This document shows, piece after piece, positions 52,963 through 61,802 of a DNA stretch of 64,000 bases. Where the stretch lies: positions 1,240,001-1,304,000 of the forward strand of contig NZ_CP021780.1 in the NCBI RefSeq assembly GCF_002192415.1. The letters run 5' to 3'. Made by a program: the position numbers and the translations under genes. The notes below the pieces were generated by a model, which saw only the letters and a list, made by a program, of their open reading frames with translations, ran no database searches and was not told where the DNA came from. Numbering within the stretch: position 1 is the first letter of the stretch; each line of letters starts with the position of its first letter. The DNA is from Paenibacillus donghaensis (GTDB lineage: Bacteria > Bacillota > Bacilli > Paenibacillales > Paenibacillaceae).

Positions 52963-54150
52963 ATGACTAAACTGCTCAAGCTTCGCGGCTTCTATCTCTT
53001 TCTGGGTCTGGCGGGCGGCTCCTTCGGCTCTTACCTGACCCTGCTGCTCGTCCATAACGGACTCGACAGTGGACAGATTGGCATCCTGATGGCAACGGGA
53101 ACATTGATTGCCATCACTATTCAGCCGATGTGGGGAATTATCTCCGATAGGTATAATCAGACCCGGCTTGTGCTCATCCTTAGTGTGGCGGTGCCTGCTC
53201 TGCTGGCTGTGTTCTACCGCTCCGAATATTTCATTGTGCTGCTGATGGTATACACCGTATCTACCATCTTCTCGTCCACACAGGCCCCTATCGCTGATTC
53301 TTACGCCATAGCGGCCGCGAGCAAGGTTGGGTCCTCCTATGGCAGTATCCGGCTGATGATGAGCATTGGGGCCGCTGTGGGGGCTTATGCAGGCGGGATG
53401 TATGTAGCGAGGTTCACCGTGTCCACGATCTGGATGCCATTTCTCTTTTTCAATCTGATCGCGGTAGGTGTTGCCTTTACTTTACCGAAGCAGGCGGAAG
53501 AGAACCATATGATGAGCCAGTCCTTCACCCAAGGGGTGCGGAAGCTGCTGGGGAACCGTGTGTTTCTGGCCTTTCTGGGCGGCAGCTTTCTGGTGAATCA
53601 GACGATGACGGCGTTCGGCACGTATTTTGTGCTGGCCTTTCAGTCGGTTGGTGGTTCAACCCAGTATGCCGGGATTGCGCTTTTTCTGGCTTCGGTAACC
53701 AATGTGCCTTCGATGTTCTATGCCTCCAGGGTGATCCGCAAGCTGGGCAGGGAGCGCACGCTGCTGCTGGGCGCCTTGATCTATGTCCTGCGCTGGGGCA
53801 TCCAGGTCGCCTTCCCTTACCCATCCGTTATGATCGGGGTGCAGGTGCTGCACGGCTTGTCCTTTGGTTTCTTTTATATCGCGGCCGTCGAATATGTATC
53901 CCAGATCACTTCTGCGGAGATGCAGGCGACAGGTCAAAGTGTGTTCAATATGGTCTTCACCGGCTTCGCTGGCATCCTCGGCAACCTGCTGAACGGGTTC
54001 CTGCTAAACCGCGGGGGAGTGGACGTGATGAATATGTCCTGTATGATCAGTGCGGCGGCCGGTGCTGTTCTGCTGGTCTATGTGGCCCGCAGCTCGAAGC
54101 GGCGGCCTGTTCCAATCGCACCGAACGCTGCGGGCAATACCGGAGGGTAA
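52963..54150 (+). CDS. Major facilitator superfamily transporter
   Basis: The 395-aa protein shows about 12 membrane segments and MFS loops: GTLIAITIQPMWGIISDRYN after the third segment (the G-x-x-x-D-R motif) and a second-half counterpart around VIRKLGRERTLLLGALIYV. The LacY/nucleoside permease-like branch (MFS_1_like) is the best fit. Substrate is not known. GGAGAGG lies 13 nt before the ATG, a rather long spacing. It is not part of the conserved core order and may be a local insertion. Confidence 0.85.
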   Translation: MTKLLKLRGFYLFLGLAGGSFGSYLTLLLVHNGLDSGQIGILMATGTLIAITIQPMWGIISDRYNQTRLVLILSVAVPALLAVFYRSEYFIVLLMVYTVSTIFSSTQAPIADSYAIAAASKVGSSYGSIRLMMSIGAAVGAYAGGMYVARFTVSTIWMPFLFFNLIAVGVAFTLPKQAEENHMMSQSFTQGVRKLLGNRVFLAFLGGSFLVNQTMTAFGTYFVLAFQSVGGSTQYAGIALFLASVTNVPSMFYASRVIRKLGRERTLLLGALIYVLRWGIQVAFPYPSVMIGVQVLHGLSFGFFYIAAVEYVSQITSAEMQATGQSVFNMVFTGFAGILGNLLNGFLLNRGGVDVMNMSCMISAAAGAVLLVYVARSSKRRPVPIAPNAAGNTGG

Positions 54151-54226
54151 AGCAGACCCTTGAAGCATAGGTTAGTTAAGGGTGGAGCAGAGTGGTTTCT
54201 ATTCAAGCAGAGAGGAGTATCAGGTT

Positions 54227-54763
54227 ATGGAATCAAGCAGACAAGGCCTGCCCAGCCGATGGTATACTTCCGGCTTTCGGGTCCGTTATCAGGAGAGTGA
54301 CCAGATGGGGGTGGTATATCACGCCAACTACCTGAACTGGTTTGAGTGCGGACGTACGGAAATGTTCCGTCAATTGGGCTTCACCTACCGTGGGCTGGAG
54401 AGCAAGGGGGTGCTGCTCCCCGTGACCGCTGCAGATTTGCAATTTAAAAGTCCGGCGCGATATGATGATCTTATCACCGTATATGCGCGTCTGACTGTCT
54501 TCTCGGCACTGAGAGTCGCTTATGAATATGAAATCAGGCGGCTTCCGGCGCCGGAAGACAGCGGAATAGACCGTCCTCAGAACTCTGCGGAGATTGGAAG
54601 GGCGCTTGCTGACTATGAACCGCAAGGTCAGCTGCTGGTCACCGGTACAACCAGCCATGTCTGGCTGAACCGAGAGTGGAAGCCAACCCGGCTGGACCGG
54701 GCCCTTCCGGAGCTGTATCACGCTATAACCGGCGCGCTGCGGGAAGAAAGGGGAGCAACATGA
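54227..54763 (+). CDS. Acyl-CoA thioesterase, YbgC/4HBT type
   Basis: The 178-aa protein contains the 4-hydroxybenzoyl-CoA thioesterase signature FRVRYQESDQMGVVYHANYL followed by NWFECGRTEMFRQLG, with the catalytic Asp in ESDQMG. It should hydrolyse acyl-CoA thioesters in the cytoplasm. Compared with usual members (130-150 residues) it has a polar insertion of about 25 residues (PAPEDSGIDRPQNSAEIGRA). AGAGGAG lies 9 nt before the ATG at 54227; a GTG at 54182 is less well supported. It overlaps fxsA as ATGA. Confidence 0.87.
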   Translation: MESSRQGLPSRWYTSGFRVRYQESDQMGVVYHANYLNWFECGRTEMFRQLGFTYRGLESKGVLLPVTAADLQFKSPARYDDLITVYARLTVFSALRVAYEYEIRRLPAPEDSGIDRPQNSAEIGRALADYEPQGQLLVTGTTSHVWLNREWKPTRLDRALPELYHAITGALREERGAT

Positions 54764-55158
54764 TTAGAAACAAATGGCTGTGGGCTGCTCTTTTCGTAAT
54801 CCCAGCTGTGGAATTATTCGGATTCATCCTTGTTTCAGGTTATCTTGGAGCACCCAAAACACTGCTGCTCGTGCTGGCTACCTCGGTCATCGGTCTGCTG
54901 ATGATGCGCTTTGAAGGCAAGAAGGTGCTGCAGGACAGCAAGCAGCATATACAGGAGGGCCGGGTGCCCGGCCGGACGATGCTGGATGGGTTATGTATTT
55001 TCTTTGGGGGTCTGCTGCTGATTCTGCCGGGCTTCGTGACCGACCTTATAGGCTTCAGTCTCGTGTTTCCGTTGACCCGCCCGTTGTACCGGGCTTTTCT
55101 GCTGAAATGGGTTGAGAAAAAAATGAAAAACGGCACCTTCACCTTCTACCGCCGGTAA
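54760..55158 (+). CDS. fxsA: FxsA-family membrane protein (YtwI-like)
   Basis: The 132-aa membrane protein matches FxsA/YtwI: three or four hydrophobic segments with LWAALFVIPAVELFGFILVS, then the conserved polar helix RFEGKKVLQDSKQHIQEGRV, and GLLLILPGFVTDLIGFSLVF. In E. coli FxsA relieves phage T7 exclusion by F; the role in Firmicutes is unknown. The start overlaps the thioesterase stop (ATGA) with AAAGGGGAG upstream, so the two are coupled. A terminator-like stem follows at 55186. Confidence 0.9.
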   Translation: MIRNKWLWAALFVIPAVELFGFILVSGYLGAPKTLLLVLATSVIGLLMMRFEGKKVLQDSKQHIQEGRVPGRTMLDGLCIFFGGLLLILPGFVTDLIGFSLVFPLTRPLYRAFLLKWVEKKMKNGTFTFYRR

Positions 55159-55185
55159 CGAAGTAGAAGACCGTTTGATCTGAAT

Positions 55186-55226
55186 AGAGCGGCACCTGTC
55201 ATGAGAGGACGGGGCCGCTCTGTTTG
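55186..55226. terminator. Hairpin between convergent fxsA and ytvI
   Basis: AGAGCGGC and GCCGCTCT form an 8-bp stem with a long, partly structured loop. It lies between two converging genes and could serve both. Confidence 0.55.
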
Positions 55227-55247
55227 CTTAGCGGTATGTTTTTGGCT

Positions 55248-56363
55248 TCAGCGCAGCCTGCCGCTGACGATGTAACCGTGCAGCGCCCGGAAGACGCCGG
55301 CGCGCCGGAATGCGGCGAGAACCACCAGCAGCACCGGGCCCAAGATCAGGCCCAGCATGCCGAACAGCTGCAGGCCGGCGAACATGCCGATCAGCATGGC
55401 GAGCGGGTCAAGACCGATACTGCTGGCCAGCACCTTGGGCTCCAGCACCTGGCGGGTGATCAGGATGACCGCATACAGCACGGACAAGCCGACCCCAAGC
55501 GCAAGGTCTCCGGTCATATAGGAGTAGAGCGCCCAGGGCAGCATGACGATGCCTACGCCGAGATAAGGCAGCAGATCCACGAAGCCAACCATCAGCCCGA
55601 TGGCAAAAGCGGACTTCACACCCAGCAGCAGCAATCCCGAGATGACCAGAACTGCGGTAATGAAGATCAGAATCAGCTGTGCCCGCAGATAGCCGAACGA
55701 TGCCCGGCGCAGGTCTGTCCAGACACCGGCAACGGATTTCAGCAGCGGAGCAGGCAGCAGTCCGGACAATCTGGCGTTGTGCCGCTCCCAGCCGGTGCTG
55801 AGAAAAAACGCGGCCAGCACCACCACGATCAGCACGGTGCCCATGCTGGGCAGGGCGGAGATCAGATTGAGGATGAAATTGAAGAATCCAGTCACCACCT
55901 GTGTTACCGCATGGCCAACGCTCTGCGTGGTTCTGCTGATATTGCTGTCAATCGTAGCATGATAGTCTGGATTATCGTGGTAGAACTGATTGATTTGGTT
56001 AATAATATTCTGGATGCTCGCATTCCTGCTCCACGACAGCAGCAGCTCCCGCCACTGGTCGGTATGCAGATCGAAAGTCTGCAGCAGGACGATCAGCTCC
56101 TTGACCAGCCGGGTGATCAGAGCGGTCAGCACAAGCGCTGTTCCACCCAGGTAGAAGAGCAGCGAGAGCAGGACGGCCAGCCATGCGGGCAGCCTGAAGC
56201 CTCTGAGGATGACCACCAGCGGATGCATCACATAGGCCAGCAGCCAGGCCAGCAGCAAGGGGTAGAGCAGAGGCAGCAACACATATAGTGCAAGCAGCAC
56301 TCCAGCAGAGGCAAGCAGAACCCCCAGGCCGCGCAGCACTCTTTTTACTCCCAGATGGTCCAT
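55248..56363 (-). CDS. ytvI: Sporulation membrane protein YtvI (AI-2E transporter family)
   Basis: The 371-aa polytopic protein has the AI-2E/PerM-type pattern: an N-terminal hydrophobic pair (VLLALYVLLPLLYPLLLAWL), a long soluble middle with HDNPDYHATIDSNISRTTQS, and a C-terminal set of segments with the conserved KSAFAIGLMVGFVDLLPYLG and QVLEPKVLASSIGLDPLAML. By family and position it is YtvI, reported in Bacillus as a sporulation integral membrane protein. The gene is leftward between fxsA and citZ, whereas in B. subtilis ytvI, ytwI (fxsA) and citZ are also neighbours. Confidence 0.88.
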   Translation of the reverse strand: MDHLGVKRVLRGLGVLLASAGVLLALYVLLPLLYPLLLAWLLAYVMHPLVVILRGFRLPAWLAVLLSLLFYLGGTALVLTALITRLVKELIVLLQTFDLHTDQWRELLLSWSRNASIQNIINQINQFYHDNPDYHATIDSNISRTTQSVGHAVTQVVTGFFNFILNLISALPSMGTVLIVVVLAAFFLSTGWERHNARLSGLLPAPLLKSVAGVWTDLRRASFGYLRAQLILIFITAVLVISGLLLLGVKSAFAIGLMVGFVDLLPYLGVGIVMLPWALYSYMTGDLALGVGLSVLYAVILITRQVLEPKVLASSIGLDPLAMLIGMFAGLQLFGMLGLILGPVLLVVLAAFRRAGVFRALHGYIVSGRLR

Positions 56364-56715
56364 TTCCGTACCCTCCCAGCCCTGCTATGCAGGATATTAG
56401 CAGCTCGTCTTATATATATTCCTATGTTGGAGTTAAAGACTAACAGGCTATTATATAGCCGGAAACGGCCTTCCTATATAAACTGGAAGCGCAATCATGA
56501 AACAGTAGGATTAGAAGTTTTTTTCTATCTGTGCGATAAAATCATTTGATCTAGGGCGAAGCTTCCACATTGTTCACATAACCGTCAAAATCCAGTATGA
56601 TGAATAAAGGTTCTAATCTGCAGTGGTTTACATGGTTTGGATATTTCAAATTGTAAATGTTTTCATGGATCGGAAATGGCTTTGAATACCCTTGCTCACA
56701 AAGGAGAGAGATAAG
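56364..56715. other. citZ promoter region
   Basis: This 350-nt gap separates divergent ytvI and citZ. It is AT-rich and contains a near-consensus catabolite-response element at 56652. No other gene is visible. Confidence 0.5.
56652..56665. promoter_or_regulatory. Probable CcpA cre site upstream of citZ
   Basis: TGTAAATGTTTTCA matches the consensus TGWAANCGNTNWCA at every defined position except C7. It is 50 nt before the citZ start. CcpA repression of citZ is established in B. subtilis. Confidence 0.55.
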
Positions 56716-57828
56716 ATGACAGCTACCAAAGGCTTGGAAGGCGTCGTTGCCGCCACATCCTCGATCAGTTCAATTGTAGACGGTGTGCTCACGTATCGGG
56801 GGTATGATATTGATGAACTCGCGGAGCAGGCAACATTTGAAGAAATCGCTTATTTGTTATGGTTCGGCAGTCTGCCGACAGCAACTGAGCTGCAGGCCTT
56901 GAGACGTGATCTCAGCTCTTTTGCCAAGATTCCTGAGCAGGTAATTGCCCAGATGAAGCTCTACCCCAAGACAGCCAATGCGATGGCTGCGCTGCGCTCC
57001 GCCGTATCCAGTCTGGCCCTGTACGACGAAGCCGCCGACGATATGAGCCGGGAAGCAAATGAAATCAAGGCAGTGAAGCTGCAGGCCCAGCTTCCTACAG
57101 TAGTGGCTGCACTGGCGCGGATTCGCAAGGGCCTTGAGCCGATAGAGCCCAAGGAAGGGGCAACGATTGCCGAGAACTTCCTCTACATGTTGTGGGGCAA
57201 GGAGCCTGACATGGTATCCGTGAAGGCGCTGGACACGGCGCTTGTGCTTCATGCCGATCATGAGCTGAATGCGTCCACTTTTGCCGGCCGGGTTACGGTT
57301 GCAACACTTTCAGACATCTATTCTGGTGTAACCTCGGCTATTGGCGCGCTCAAAGGTCCGCTGCACGGCGGAGCCAATGAGGCCGTTATGAAGATGCTGG
57401 AGGAGATTGGCAGCCTGGAGGCGGTGGAAGCTTTTATCGCCGGGAAGCTGGAACGCCGTGAGAAGATTATGGGCTTCGGCCACCGGGTATATAAGAATGG
57501 TGACCCGCGCGCGAAACATCTGATGAAGATGTCGCATGAGCTGGGCACGATGAAGAATGATACGAAGCTATATGATATGTCCGTGAAGATTGAAGAGCTG
57601 ATTACCGGCCAGAAGGGTCTGAAGCCCAATGTGGACTTCTATTCAGCTTCGGTCTATACACAGCTGGGCATCGAACGCGAGCTGTTTACGCCGATTTTTG
57701 CCATCAGTCGTACTTCCGGGTGGACTGCACACATCCTGGAGCAATACGAAGATAACCGCATCATTCGTCCACGTGCCGAATACACCGGTTTGATCGAACA
57801 GAAATACGTTCCGGTGGACGAAAGATAA
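56716..57828 (+). CDS. citZ: Citrate synthase
   Basis: The 370-aa enzyme condenses acetyl-CoA and oxaloacetate. Active-site regions are HADHELNASTFAGRVTVATL, then GPLHGGANEAVMKML (catalytic His), GFGHRVYKNGDPRAKHLM (His) and the Asp region VDFYSASVYTQLGI. The length is that of the short Gram-positive type. AAAGGAGAG precedes the ATG at 56716. icd follows 88 nt on and then mdh, the conserved TCA cluster. Catabolite control through the upstream cre is likely. Confidence 0.96.
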   Translation: MTATKGLEGVVAATSSISSIVDGVLTYRGYDIDELAEQATFEEIAYLLWFGSLPTATELQALRRDLSSFAKIPEQVIAQMKLYPKTANAMAALRSAVSSLALYDEAADDMSREANEIKAVKLQAQLPTVVAALARIRKGLEPIEPKEGATIAENFLYMLWGKEPDMVSVKALDTALVLHADHELNASTFAGRVTVATLSDIYSGVTSAIGALKGPLHGGANEAVMKMLEEIGSLEAVEAFIAGKLERREKIMGFGHRVYKNGDPRAKHLMKMSHELGTMKNDTKLYDMSVKIEELITGQKGLKPNVDFYSASVYTQLGIERELFTPIFAISRTSGWTAHILEQYEDNRIIRPRAEYTGLIEQKYVPVDER

Positions 57829-57916
57829 GGCGGCCTTGCAGGCCGCTCCCCTGGTCTAGTAGAATGGTACCTGGCGTTACTTGTCTGACTATAACTATTA
57901 GGAGGAATACACACTG

Positions 57917-59212
57917 ATGTTGAAATTCGAACAATACGAACTGCCTACGGAAGGTCAGAAAATTACAATCGAGGATGGCAAGCTTCAGGTTCCGGATCAG
58001 CCGATTATTCCTTTTATCGAAGGCGACGGCACCGGCCGCGACATTTGGAAGGCGTCCAAGCGAGTGCTGGATGCGGCAGTAGCCAAAGCCTATGGCGGCA
58101 AGAAGCAAATTGCCTGGTACGAAGTATTTGCCGGCGAGAAAGCCTTCAATACATATGGTGAATGGCTGCCGAATGATACGCTGGAAGCAATCCGTGAGTA
58201 TTTTGTAGCGATCAAAGGCCCGCTGACCACCCCAATTGGAGGCGGCATCCGCTCGCTCAACGTGGCCCTGCGCCAGGAGCTGGACCTCTACGTATGCCTG
58301 CGTCCCGTGCGCTACTTCGATGGAGTTCCTTCCCCGGTCAAACGTCCGGAGCTGGTGGATATGGTCATTTTCCGCGAGAATACGGAGGATATTTATGCCG
58401 GTATTGAATATCAGGAAGGTTCGCCTGAAGTGAAGAAAGTCATTGAGTTCCTGCAGAATGAAATGGGTGTCAATAAGATCCGTTTCCCGGAAACATCCGG
58501 TATCGGCATCAAGCCGGTGTCTGAGGAAGGCTCGAAGCGCCTGGTTCGCTCAAGCATCGAATATGCAATCAAACATGGCCGCAAGAGCGTGACTCTGGTG
58601 CATAAAGGCAACATTATGAAATACACCGAAGGAGCCTTCAAGAACTGGGGCTACGAAGTGGCCGAGCAGGAATTCGGCGATAAAGTGTTTACCTGGAACC
58701 AATATGATGTGATCAAGGAGCGTGACGGTGAAGCTGCGGCCAATGCGGCCCAGAAGGATGCGGAAGCTGCCGGCAAGATCATTATCAAGGATGCGATTGC
58801 TGATATCGCCCTGCAGCAGGTGCTGACACGCCCAACCGACTTCGATGTGATTGCAACGCTAAACCTTAACGGAGACTACCTCTCCGATGCACTGGCTGCC
58901 CAGATCGGCGGCATTGGAATCGCTCCGGGAGCGAACATCAACTATCTTACCGGCCATGCCATCTTTGAAGCTACCCATGGTACTGCACCTAAGTATGCCG
59001 ATAAGGATGTGGTGAATCCGGGTTCCGTGATTCTGTCGGGCGTGATGCTGCTCGAGCATCTGGGCTGGCAGGAAGCTGCCGACCTGATCTACAAGGGCAT
59101 GAGCACCGCGATTAACAACAAAACCGTTACCTATGATTTCGCCCGTCAGATGGAAGGCGCCACAGAGCTGAAATGCTCGGCGTTCGCTGACGAAATCATC
59201 AACTCTTTGTAA
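57917..59212 (+). CDS. icd: NADP-dependent isocitrate dehydrogenase
   Basis: The 431-aa enzyme oxidises isocitrate to 2-oxoglutarate. The substrate-binding serine lies in the [20 protein letters not shown] region, followed by [18 protein letters not shown]- and metal-binding stretches are [16 protein letters not shown], then [37 protein letters not shown] and [13 protein letters not shown]. Length and motifs are those of the Bacillus type. AGGAGG precedes the ATG at 57917. It is the second gene of citZ-icd-mdh. Confidence 0.96.
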   Translation: MLKFEQYELPTEGQKITIEDGKLQVPDQPIIPFIEGDGTGRDIWKASKRVLDAAVAKAYGGKKQIAWYEVFAGEKAFNTYGEWLPNDTLEAIREYFVAIKGPLTTPIGGGIRSLNVALRQELDLYVCLRPVRYFDGVPSPVKRPELVDMVIFRENTEDIYAGIEYQEGSPEVKKVIEFLQNEMGVNKIRFPETSGIGIKPVSEEGSKRLVRSSIEYAIKHGRKSVTLVHKGNIMKYTEGAFKNWGYEVAEQEFGDKVFTWNQYDVIKERDGEAAANAAQKDAEAAGKIIIKDAIADIALQQVLTRPTDFDVIATLNLNGDYLSDALAAQIGGIGIAPGANINYLTGHAIFEATHGTAPKYADKDVVNPGSVILSGVMLLEHLGWQEAADLIYKGMSTAINNKTVTYDFARQMEGATELKCSAFADEIINSL

Positions 59213-59334
59213 TATTGGAGCTGCGCACACAAACCTAAGCTTGTATTGCTTAAGCCTATGCTTCCCCTCGGTGTTTCTGATATGAAGCGCCGGGCGGAAG
59301 CATTGTTCTTTACTACCCATTAGGAGGTCAATAC

Positions 59335-60276
59335 GTGGCCATCAAACGTTACAAGATTACAGTCGTGGGTGCCGGGTTCACCGGAGCCACTACGGCGCTT
59401 ATGTTAGCCCAGAAGGAACTTGGCAATGTCGTGCTGCTGGATATTCCTGTACTGGAGAATCCGACCAAAGGCAAGGCATTGGACATGCTGGAAGCCGGTC
59501 CAGTTCAGAAGTTCGACAGCCAGATTACCGGAACCGCCAGTTATGACGATGCTGCAGACTCCGACATTGTGATTATTACAGCAGGCATCGCCCGCAAGCC
59601 GGGCATGAGCCGTGACGATCTTGTCAATACCAATGCCGGTATTGTGAAATCGGTCTGTGAGAATGTGAAGCGGGTAGCGCCGGAATGTATTGTGATTATT
59701 CTGAGCAACCCGGTGGATGCCATGACCTATGTGGCGTATGAAACGCTTGGTTTCCCCAAGAACCGTGTGATTGGCCAGTCAGGTGTGCTGGATACGGCGC
59801 GTTACTGTACATTTATTGCCCAGGAGCTAAATGTGTCGGTTGAGGATGTGCGCGGCTTTGTGCTGGGCGGCCATGGCGATGATATGGTTCCGCTGGTGCG
59901 TTATTCCAGTGTTGGCGGCATTCCGATTGATACGCTGATTCCGGCAGAGCGCATTGCCGAGATTGTGCAGCGCACACGTGTTGGCGGTGGGGAGATTGTC
60001 AGCTTGCTTGGCAACGGCAGCGCTTACTATGCGCCTGCCGCGTCGCTGGTGCAGATGACTGAAGCCATCCTGAAGGACAAAAAGCGGATTATTCCGGTGA
60101 TTGCTCTCCTGGAAGGTGAATTCGGCTACGACAATCTGTTTATGGGCGTCCCGGCGCTGCTGGGTGGCGAAGGGATCGAGAAGATTTTTGAGCTGGAGCT
60201 TACCGCTGACGAGAAGGCGGCTCTGGATAGGTCTGCGGATTCCGTCCGTGCCGTGACAGACGGTGTGGTATTTTGA
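59335..60276 (+). CDS. mdh: Malate dehydrogenase
   Basis: The 313-aa, lactate-dehydrogenase-like malate dehydrogenase interconverts malate and oxaloacetate with NAD. The Rossmann start is [19 protein letters not shown]. The substrate arginines lie in [15 protein letters not shown], and DTARYC with [20 protein letters not shown] holds the catalytic His/Asp pair. A GTG start follows AGGAGG. It is the last gene of the citZ-icd-mdh group, with a terminator 24 nt on. phoP, which follows mdh in B. subtilis, is not next. Confidence 0.96.
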   Translation: MAIKRYKITVVGAGFTGATTALMLAQKELGNVVLLDIPVLENPTKGKALDMLEAGPVQKFDSQITGTASYDDAADSDIVIITAGIARKPGMSRDDLVNTNAGIVKSVCENVKRVAPECIVIILSNPVDAMTYVAYETLGFPKNRVIGQSGVLDTARYCTFIAQELNVSVEDVRGFVLGGHGDDMVPLVRYSSVGGIPIDTLIPAERIAEIVQRTRVGGGEIVSLLGNGSAYYAPAASLVQMTEAILKDKKRIIPVIALLEGEFGYDNLFMGVPALLGGEGIEKIFELELTADEKAALDRSADSVRAVTDGVVF

Positions 60277-60299
60277 GCAGTGGCCAGGTAAGTATTATC

Positions 60300-60332
60300 A
60301 GGGATGTCCCTTCACGGGATATTCCTTTTTCT
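60300..60332 (+). terminator. Terminator of the citZ-icd-mdh group
   Basis: AGGGATGTCCC and GGGATATTCCT pair around TTCAC, with a TTTTTCTTTTT tail. Confidence 0.85.
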
Positions 60333-60435
60333 TTTTTTGAAGGACAAAGAAGCCGTTTCTTCTTTGCTTGTGTTTTGTTTTCCGTTATACTATAAATGTA
60401 ACTTTTATCACTGAAAACATTGGAGGCGATATGTT

Positions 60436-60861
60436 ATGGGTCACGTGTTGTTTTTTCTACATATGATTGGGACGCTGGCGCTTGGATTCTACCTGGTTCT
60501 GCCGTTTATCCTCAGCGGCGCGGCCAAGCTGTCCGCACCTGCCCGTGAGGGCACGATGAATGCCGTAGGCGGCTTTAACCGGTTCGCCCAATACGGGCTG
60601 GTGGTGCAGCTGCTTACCGGCGGCTATATGATGAGCAAAGGTGAATATTCGATTGCCTGGATGGCAGTTGTAGTGGTGCTGCTGCTGGCTATGTTCGCAT
60701 TAGGCGGCATTATCAGCAGACCACTGCGGGTGGCTGCTGCCGGCATGCGCGAGAACCGCGATGTCTCTGCCGAGACGGCCAAGATCCGGCTGATGAGCAC
60801 GCTGCTGATGGTTTCGCTGATTGTGATGGTATTTTTCATGGTGTACGACGATATTATCTAG
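60436..60861 (+). CDS. Four-pass membrane protein, 141 aa
   Basis: Hydrophobic segments lie at about residues 4-28 (VLFFLHMIGTLALGFYLVLP), 50-65, 73-93 (AWMAVVVVLLLAMFALGGII) and 117-136. A conserved-looking polar loop (SAPAREGTMNAVGGFNRFAQ) and a basic/acidic loop (MRENRDVSAETAKIRL) lie between them. The shape resembles small DUF2269-like or cytochrome-associated membrane proteins, but the family is not certain. TGGAGG precedes the ATG. It is a single gene closed by a strong terminator. Confidence 0.7.
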   Translation: MGHVLFFLHMIGTLALGFYLVLPFILSGAAKLSAPAREGTMNAVGGFNRFAQYGLVVQLLTGGYMMSKGEYSIAWMAVVVVLLLAMFALGGIISRPLRVAAAGMRENRDVSAETAKIRLMSTLLMVSLIVMVFFMVYDDII

Positions 60862-60888
60862 ATTTGCTGTTGTTTGTAGCAGAATTGA

Positions 60889-60921
60889 AGGCTCCCGGGG
60901 CAGGTCTCCCGGGAGCTTTTT
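60889..60921 (+). terminator. Strong GC-rich terminator
   Basis: GGCTCCCGGG and CCCGGGAGC form the stem, followed by TTTTTG. Confidence 0.88.
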
Positions 60922-60956
60922 GTGTGCTGTAAGGCTGCTGCCTGAGACGCTTGCTT

Positions 60957-61095
60957 AGAGGAGCGCGGAAGGGTGGAATAAGAGGCAAAAAGGCCTTTGA
61001 ACTATGCTGAGGAGCGGGGAATGGTGGAATGAGAGGCAAAAAGGCCTTTGAATTATGCTGAGGAGCGGGGAATGGTGGAATAAGAGGCAAAAAGG
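60957..61095. repeat. 51-bp tandem repeat, about 2.7 copies
   Basis: The unit GAGGAGCGGGGAATGGTGGA with following AAGAGGCAAAAAGGCCTTTG recurs with period 51 nt (GAGCG at 60961, 61012, 61063). It is noncoding and lies just after the terminator. Confidence 0.85.
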
Positions 61096-61189
61096 ACCTA
61101 TAATACCTGGTTGAACTTAAGTAGTACCGTTGTAAGAAACTATAATTTACTCTTGTTACGTACAAATGGCTGTCGCTGATAAGCTTTTG

Positions 61190-61478
61190 GCGCATTCCGC
61201 AGGAACAGCCCGCCTTTGCCGTTAAGGTCTTGCGCATTCCGCAGGAACAGCCCGCCTGTGCGGTTAAGATCTTGCGTATTCCGAAGGAACAGCCCGCCTT
61301 TGCCGTTAAGGTCTTGCGCATTCCGCAGGAACAGCCCGCCTGTGCGGTTAAGATCTTGCGCATTCCGAAGGAACAGCCCGCCTTTGTCGTTAAGGTCTTG
61401 CGCATTCCGCAGGAACAGCCCGCACTTGCTCTTAAGATCTTGCGCATTCCGCAGGAACAGCCCGCCTTTGAACTTAAC
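61190..61478. repeat. 42-bp tandem repeat, seven copies
   Basis: The unit starts GCGCATTCCGCAGGAACAGC and recurs every 42 nt from 61190 to 61442 (the last copy is partial). Copies largely alternate between two versions, one ending in GCCGTTAAGGTCTT and one in GCGGTTAAGATCTT. Since 42 is divisible by 3, long frames are open on both strands (a 14-residue repeat LRIPQEQPAFAVKV on the plus strand), but no start or export signal supports a gene. Confidence 0.9.
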
Positions 61479-61613
61479 CCCCGGCCGAGCATCCCGTCAG
61501 GGATACCCGGCCAGCATCAGCGGCGTCCAAGCGGTCCCGCAGGGATAAGCGCTCCTCCCTCCCAGCCCCCTAATCACAGTACCGCCAGACTCATTCGCCA
61601 AGCTTGCAGGTGT

Positions 61614-61665
61614 CCAGAGGGCAGAGCCCTTTGGGGCCCTCCCTTGGAAGGGAGGGTTTGGGTGG
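61614..61665. repeat. Short palindromic intergenic repeat
   Basis: Nested inverted repeats (GGGCAGAGCCC, GGGGCCC, CCCTCCCTT/AAGGGAGGG) make a structured noncoding block before the ABC transporter operon. It resembles dispersed palindromic repeats, but only one copy is seen here. Confidence 0.4.
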
Positions 61666-61802
61666 GATCGAGAAAGTTATCGATATCCCTTAATATAGTT
61701 CCACGAATCTTAAGACATTGATATATCGCATTCCCCCGCGGAAACTACACTTAAAGAGTGATGACCGGTCACATTACGTTAGTAGTTATGAGGGGGAGCA
61801 GG

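Noticed and set aside
61190..61478. Regular 42-bp repeats as a CRISPR array
   Set aside because: The units are contiguous with no unique spacers, differ among themselves in a patterned way and have no cas genes nearby.
60854..61721. Long open frames on both strands through the 42-bp repeat (up to 212 codons)
   Set aside because: They stay open only because the repeat length is divisible by three; no ribosome site or export signal was found.
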